Assembly: GCA_013813945.1 (NCBI GenBank)
Contig: JACCQV010000618.1
Coordinates: forward strand, 1 to 11,196
From: Deltaproteobacteria bacterium
Lineage (GTDB): Bacteria; Myxococcota_A; Polyangia; Haliangiales; Haliangiaceae
Length of the DNA stretch: 11,196 bases
Direction of reading: 5' to 3'
A program made the position numbers and the translations under genes. How positions within the stretch are numbered: the first letter of the stretch is position 1; the number at the start of each line of letters is the position of its first letter. Positions 7,725 through 11,196 of the stretch are shown piece by piece. The notes under the pieces are model-generated. The model had not been told where the DNA came from. It did no database searches and saw nothing but the letters and a program-made list of their open reading frames with translations.

Positions 7725-10700
7725 TCAGTAGCGTTTGCGCCAGAGCAGATCGATGCCGTTATAGCCACGATCGCCGACGACCGCCTCGATCATGACCTGG
7801 CGGGTCAGATAGTACTCGACCTCCAACTCCCCGGTATTGTCGGCGGGCAACGCCTCGAGGTGCTGGCGGTAGGCCACGAACAGCGACCGGGACAGCCAGG
7901 TTCCCACCGTCACGGCCGCACTGGTGCCCGCGGTGGACGCCTCGTACTTCAGGACGTCGATGTCGACTGGCAGGGCATTTCGCACGTAGCCGCCGATCTT
8001 GTTCGCGATGAACGATGCACCTGCGCCGGTGACCACGTCACGGCCGCTGCCGGCCTGCGGATCGCCGGAGGGCTCGCCACCGAGTAAGAACCCGAGCAGC
8101 TGACCCTGCGAGTAGATCCCGGGGGTACTGCTCATGATCAGGTCCGGCTTGCTCAGCCGACCCCGCACCTGGGTGACGGTGGTCACGTCCGGGAAGTCGT
8201 GCGTGATCCGCACGTCGAGCAGCGGATCGGTCGTGCCATCGAACCGGATCGCGGCCCGGTCAAGCTGGTAGCGACGGCCGAACAGATCGAGGTCACCACG
8301 GTCTGCGGTGATCCGGCCGACGACTCCGACCTTGTCGGCGTCCGCCGAGACGGTGAGCTTGCCCTTGATGAGCCCGCGGAACTCGGCCGATTCCACATAG
8401 GTCGAGTAAATCGTGATGTTTGCGATCATCGTCGGCGCTGCGGGTGCCTCACCTTGCTCACCCTGCTCGACCATCGGTTTCCGTGTCATGCGCTCGCCGG
8501 TGGCCGCGAACACCATGTCGGAAGGTGCCCCGACGGGCTTCAGCTTCTCGCCACGCGCCTCGGGAACCTTGATGACGCCGTTGCGCACGAACACGTCGGC
8601 GACCCAACGGTTGCCGTCTCGCACCATCTTGACCTTGATGTCCGCGTCGACGTCGGGCTCGACCGTACCGATCGGCGAGATCTTGCGCAGCGTGATCGTC
8701 GCGTCGCCACCGGTCGGCTGCGCGCCGTCGAGCCCGATCGTGCTGGCGAGCTTGATCGTGCCGCCACCGAGCCGGCCGTCGACCTTGATCTTCAGCGCGG
8801 CCGCGCCGACGACGATGTCGACCTTGGCGTCGCGCAAGGTTCCGACGTTCGGCGAGACTGGGAGCCGCGCGTCGCTGAGGTGAAGGTCTCCGGCGACCTT
8901 GGCGGTATGCGGATCGAGGCCGTCCACGGTGAGGTTCGCATCGAGCCGACCAGCCGCACCGCCGGCGGGGCCGGGCGCGAACACGAGCAGCGGAATCAGA
9001 TCGAACGCCTTTGCTTTGACCGTGATCCGGCCTTGCTCGAGCGCCTTTGGACTACCCGACGCGACGATGTCGAGCATGCCGTTCTGCTGCTTGCCCTTGA
9101 TCGCGACGTTGCCGGCGGTGCCGTCCCACGTCGCATCGACCGTGAGTGACTCGATGGTCTTGATCGGCTTGTGGTTCGGGCCTGGAGGGACCTGGAGGTC
9201 GCGCGCCGCGAGCGACGCGCGGAAGGTCGGTTTACCGACGGTTCCTGCCACCTTGATCTTGCCCGCGATGGTGCCGCCGGTGATCTCGCTGCGGCCAAAG
9301 ACGTGGAGGATCGTCGGTGCGGGTGCGTTCGGGATCGTTGCGGTCATGTCGAGCGGCAGGCCGAGCACCGAACGTGGATTCGCGCGCAGCTCGGCCATCG
9401 TGATCGGGACGGTGCCGCGCATGTCGAGGAGGGTGACCTTCTCAGCGCGGATGGAGAGCGACGTGTTCGCATCCTTGTCATCGACCGCGACCGCGAAGTG
9501 CGCATGGACCGGCTCGGCGATCGGCGTACCGCGGAGGTCCCGCAGGTCCACCGCGACATGCGCGCTGCGCATCGCTTCGGCGATCTCGGCGGTGAAGCTC
9601 GCGCGCCCGCGCAGGTCGGTGACGAGACCGAACCGATCGAGGAGGCCGGGCTCGATCATCACCTTATCGACCTTGGCCGTCGCCCCGCGCATCACGCTCG
9701 GACCGAGCGCCTTCCATGCCTCGGGATCGAACAGGTGCCCGGGCGCGCCGAGCCGCGCGATGACCTCGAAGTCACCGATGCCGCCGACGGTTCCGGTCAG
9801 CACCGGGCTGAGCTCGTCGACAGCGGTCTGGGTCACGCGTAGATCCGCATCGAGACCACCGGTACCGCGGAGCGCGGGCATCATCACGTCGCGGATCTGG
9901 AGCACGCCGCCTGCGGTGGTGGCGTTGAGCAGGATGTCACCGTCGAGCATACCGGCCACCTCGCCATTCTTGCCGGCGAGGTCCGCCACCTTGGCGAGGT
10001 CGACCTTCTCGAACGACACGCGAGCCTGGCGAATCACGTCGCGGTGGAGGTGCTGCCACTTGTGAGGGTCGGTGATGTCCTTCGGCGCATCGACGTCGAG
10101 ATCGAACGCCACGCTGCCGAGACCAAGGCTGGACGCCTTCGCAGCGACGACGAGCATGTCCGCGTGAGCGTGGACCTTGACGTCGACATCGAGGGTCAGC
10201 GTCCGTGGATCGGCGGCGAGGCCCTTCGCCTTGACATCGATGTCGCCGGCCCATCGCTCGCCCGTGCGCGAAACATCGACGTGCGCGTCGATTCGACCGC
10301 GGTAGGCGGGGTTGATGTTATCGAGGGAGAACCCGGTCGCGTCGACCTTCGCGACGAGGTCGCCCTGGCCACGACCGGCGCGATCGAGCATTCCGGAGAT
10401 CGAGACCTTGCCGTCCAGGCCGAGGCTCTCGAGCTCGCGGACGAGGATCTGCTCGGGGCCGATCTCGATGTGACCGGTCGTCCCGCGCCAGTCACCGCCG
10501 CTACCCGCGCGCAGGTGATGGCGGAGGATGTCGATGACCACGACGTCCCCGCTACCCGGCGGCGTCACGACCGCATCGACATCGAGCAGCCAGGGGCCCT
10601 GCTTGGGCCGCGACCGCATGGCGACGGCGATCTTGCCGTCCGCGCGGTTCGCCGCATCGATCTCGAGCTTGTCCAGACGCCGGTGGTCGTACACGAGGTC

Positions 10701-11196
10701 GGTCAACTTCAGCTCCGCCTTGCCACGCGGTTGCCGCGGCAGGTTCGTCGCCTTGACCGCGAGATCGAGCGTCGCGATCGACACGCCCTGCCCGCGCAAG
10801 CGCTTGCCCTTGACCCGCCCCTCCACCGCCAGATGCGCATGGGGCGTCAGCGCGCCGCTCGCCGAAAGGTCGACGTTGAACGCGCCGCGGACCGGAGCCT
10901 TGCCACCGGACGCGCGCGCGGGGTTGGTCGTCGAGGCGATCAGCCTTGCGTTTTCGAGCGTGATGGCGTCGCCGATCTTCTTGACGTTCGCAGCCAGCAT
11001 GGCGGTGACGCTGTCGGCCTTGAGGCCGATCACGGTCGCCGCCCGCTCGCCATCGGTGTTGAAGGCGATCGCCACATTCGCGTTCGGCGCGTCGAGCAAT
11101 TCGCCCCACGCCGTGATCACGCCACTCGCGACCGGCAGCTCGCCAGCGCGCCCCATGGCACCGTCGAAGATCACCACGCCGCCGCCATGGCCGGTG
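7725..11196 (-). CDS. tamB: TamB-family protein (first copy), N-terminus beyond the window
   Basis: The frame stays open through the window edge (codons before 11177 read T-G-H-G-G-G-V), so this is the C-terminal part of a longer TamB. Residue numbers here count from the GTG at 11177, which is probably internal. It aligns collinearly with the other TamB in the window. AYRG is at 291-294 versus 626-629, AWKALGP at 487-493 versus 813-819, GGGTIKL at 804-810 versus 1132-1138, and FDGTTD at 979-984 versus 1297-1302. The near-constant offset (318-335) implies that about 330 residues (~1 kb), including the membrane anchor, are missing. The C-terminal DUF490-type domain spans about 800-1150 and ends DLLWRKRY. 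I see no cysteine. A short acidic EQGEQGE repeat (904-910) sits in a variable hinge before that domain's last section. Role as for TamB: periplasmic bridge to the Omp85 protein encoded immediately downstream. Confidence 0.92.
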   Translation of the reverse strand, partial: TGHGGGVVIFDGAMGRAGELPVASGVITAWGELLDAPNANVAIAFNTDGERAATVIGLKADSVTAMLAANVKKIGDAITLENARLIASTTNPARASGGKAPVRGAFNVDLSASGALTPHAHLAVEGRVKGKRLRGQGVSIATLDLAVKATNLPRQPRGKAELKLTDLVYDHRRLDKLEIDAANRADGKIAVAMRSRPKQGPWLLDVDAVVTPPGSGDVVVIDILRHHLRAGSGGDWRGTTGHIEIGPEQILVRELESLGLDGKVSISGMLDRAGRGQGDLVAKVDATGFSLDNINPAYRGRIDAHVDVSRTGERWAGDIDVKAKGLAADPRTLTLDVDVKVHAHADMLVVAAKASSLGLGSVAFDLDVDAPKDITDPHKWQHLHRDVIRQARVSFEKVDLAKVADLAGKNGEVAGMLDGDILLNATTAGGVLQIRDVMMPALRGTGGLDADLRVTQTAVDELSPVLTGTVGGIGDFEVIARLGAPGHLFDPEAWKALGPSVMRGATAKVDKVMIEPGLLDRFGLVTDLRGRASFTAEIAEAMRSAHVAVDLRDLRGTPIAEPVHAHFAVAVDDKDANTSLSIRAEKVTLLDMRGTVPITMAELRANPRSVLGLPLDMTATIPNAPAPTILHVFGRSEITGGTIAGKIKVAGTVGKPTFRASLAARDLQVPPGPNHKPIKTIESLTVDATWDGTAGNVAIKGKQQNGMLDIVASGSPKALEQGRITVKAKAFDLIPLLVFAPGPAGGAAGRLDANLTVDGLDPHTAKVAGDLHLSDARLPVSPNVGTLRDAKVDIVVGAAALKIKVDGRLGGGTIKLASTIGLDGAQPTGGDATITLRKISPIGTVEPDVDADIKVKMVRDGNRWVADVFVRNGVIKVPEARGEKLKPVGAPSDMVFAATGERMTRKPMVEQGEQGEAPAAPTMIANITIYSTYVESAEFRGLIKGKLTVSADADKVGVVGRITADRGDLDLFGRRYQLDRAAIRFDGTTDPLLDVRITHDFPDVTTVTQVRGRLSKPDLIMSSTPGIYSQGQLLGFLLGGEPSGDPQAGSGRDVVTGAGASFIANKIGGYVRNALPVDIDVLKYEASTAGTSAAVTVGTWLSRSLFVAYRQHLEALPADNTGELEVEYYLTRQVMIEAVVGDRGYNGIDLLWRKRY
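8448..8468 (-). repeat. 9-bp near-perfect tandem repeat encoding EQGEQGE
   Basis: Plus strand: ctcaccttg then ctcaccctg then ctc. The two units differ at one base. It encodes residues 904-910 (edge-based numbering) of the first TamB, in a hinge where the two TamB copies differ in sequence and length. Confidence 0.75.

Noticed and set aside
7702..7731. Plus-strand mini-ORF (MLRWRTLGQ) preceded by GGGAGG in the tamB-tamA spacer
   Set aside because: The ribosome-site-like GGGAGG is the complement of the hairpin loop region, the spacing is only 4 nt, and the 9-residue product resembles nothing known. Probably coincidence.
8899..10065. Plus-strand open frame of 388 codons antisense to the first tamB
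   Set aside because: Biased Ser/Arg/Pro composition without motifs. It is a shadow of the TamB codons.
11175..11177. GTG at 11177 as the true start of the first TamB
   Set aside because: The frame is open to the window edge, no Shine-Dalgarno or membrane anchor is present there, and alignment to the other TamB shows about 330 residues missing.
1..11196. A mobile element, CRISPR array, defence island or RNA gene in the window
   Set aside because: The four genes fill the window, with gaps of 12 and 35 nt. I saw no transposase, integrase, direct-repeat array or tRNA/rRNA-like segment.

Overview
The window is GC-rich, and all four genes lie on the minus strand with almost no non-coding DNA, so transcription runs from high to low coordinates. 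It encodes envelope machinery of a Gram-negative (diderm) bacterium. The high GC, the very long TamB-like proteins and the lipoprotein form of the Omp85 partner would suit a myxobacterium-like lineage (Myxococcota or a relative). That assignment is inference, because no marker gene is present.

Layout in transcription order: (1) a TamB-family protein, cut at its N-terminus by the window edge (11196-7725); (2) after 35 nt, a TamA/TamL-type Omp85 protein with a lipoprotein signal, three POTRA-like repeats and a 16-strand-type barrel region (7689-5812); (3) overlapping it by one base (TGATG), a second, complete TamB-family protein of 1474 aa (5812-1388); (4) after 12 nt, a divergent beta-ketoacyl-synthase-like protein of 452 aa (1375-17). 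Only 16 nt remain after its stop, so the operon may continue outside the window.

Together the first three genes look like a translocation and assembly module (TAM). TamB is anchored in the inner membrane and spans the periplasm as a lipid-groove beta-solenoid. It docks through its C-terminal domain on the POTRA domains of the outer-membrane TamA. Two features stand out. There are two collinear tamB paralogues flanking one tamA, and the TamA homologue appears to be lipid-anchored, as in the TamL variant known from Bacteroidota. Cysteine use supports this reading: I see no Cys in the visible 1150 residues of the first TamB, only the predicted lipidated Cys15 in TamA, and only a close pair (1402/1413) in the second TamB.

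The last gene is a thiolase-fold condensing-enzyme relative. It keeps the nucleophile Cys and the second His but has Gln in place of the first catalytic His and Leu in place of the conserved Lys. It is followed by a C-terminal segment that looks like a degenerate half ketosynthase. Its tight linkage to a presumed lipid-transport operon suggests, but does not prove, a lipid-related role.

There is no stretch over 300 nt without a gene. I found no RNA genes, CRISPR arrays, mobile elements or convincing terminators. The operon promoter must lie beyond position 11196.
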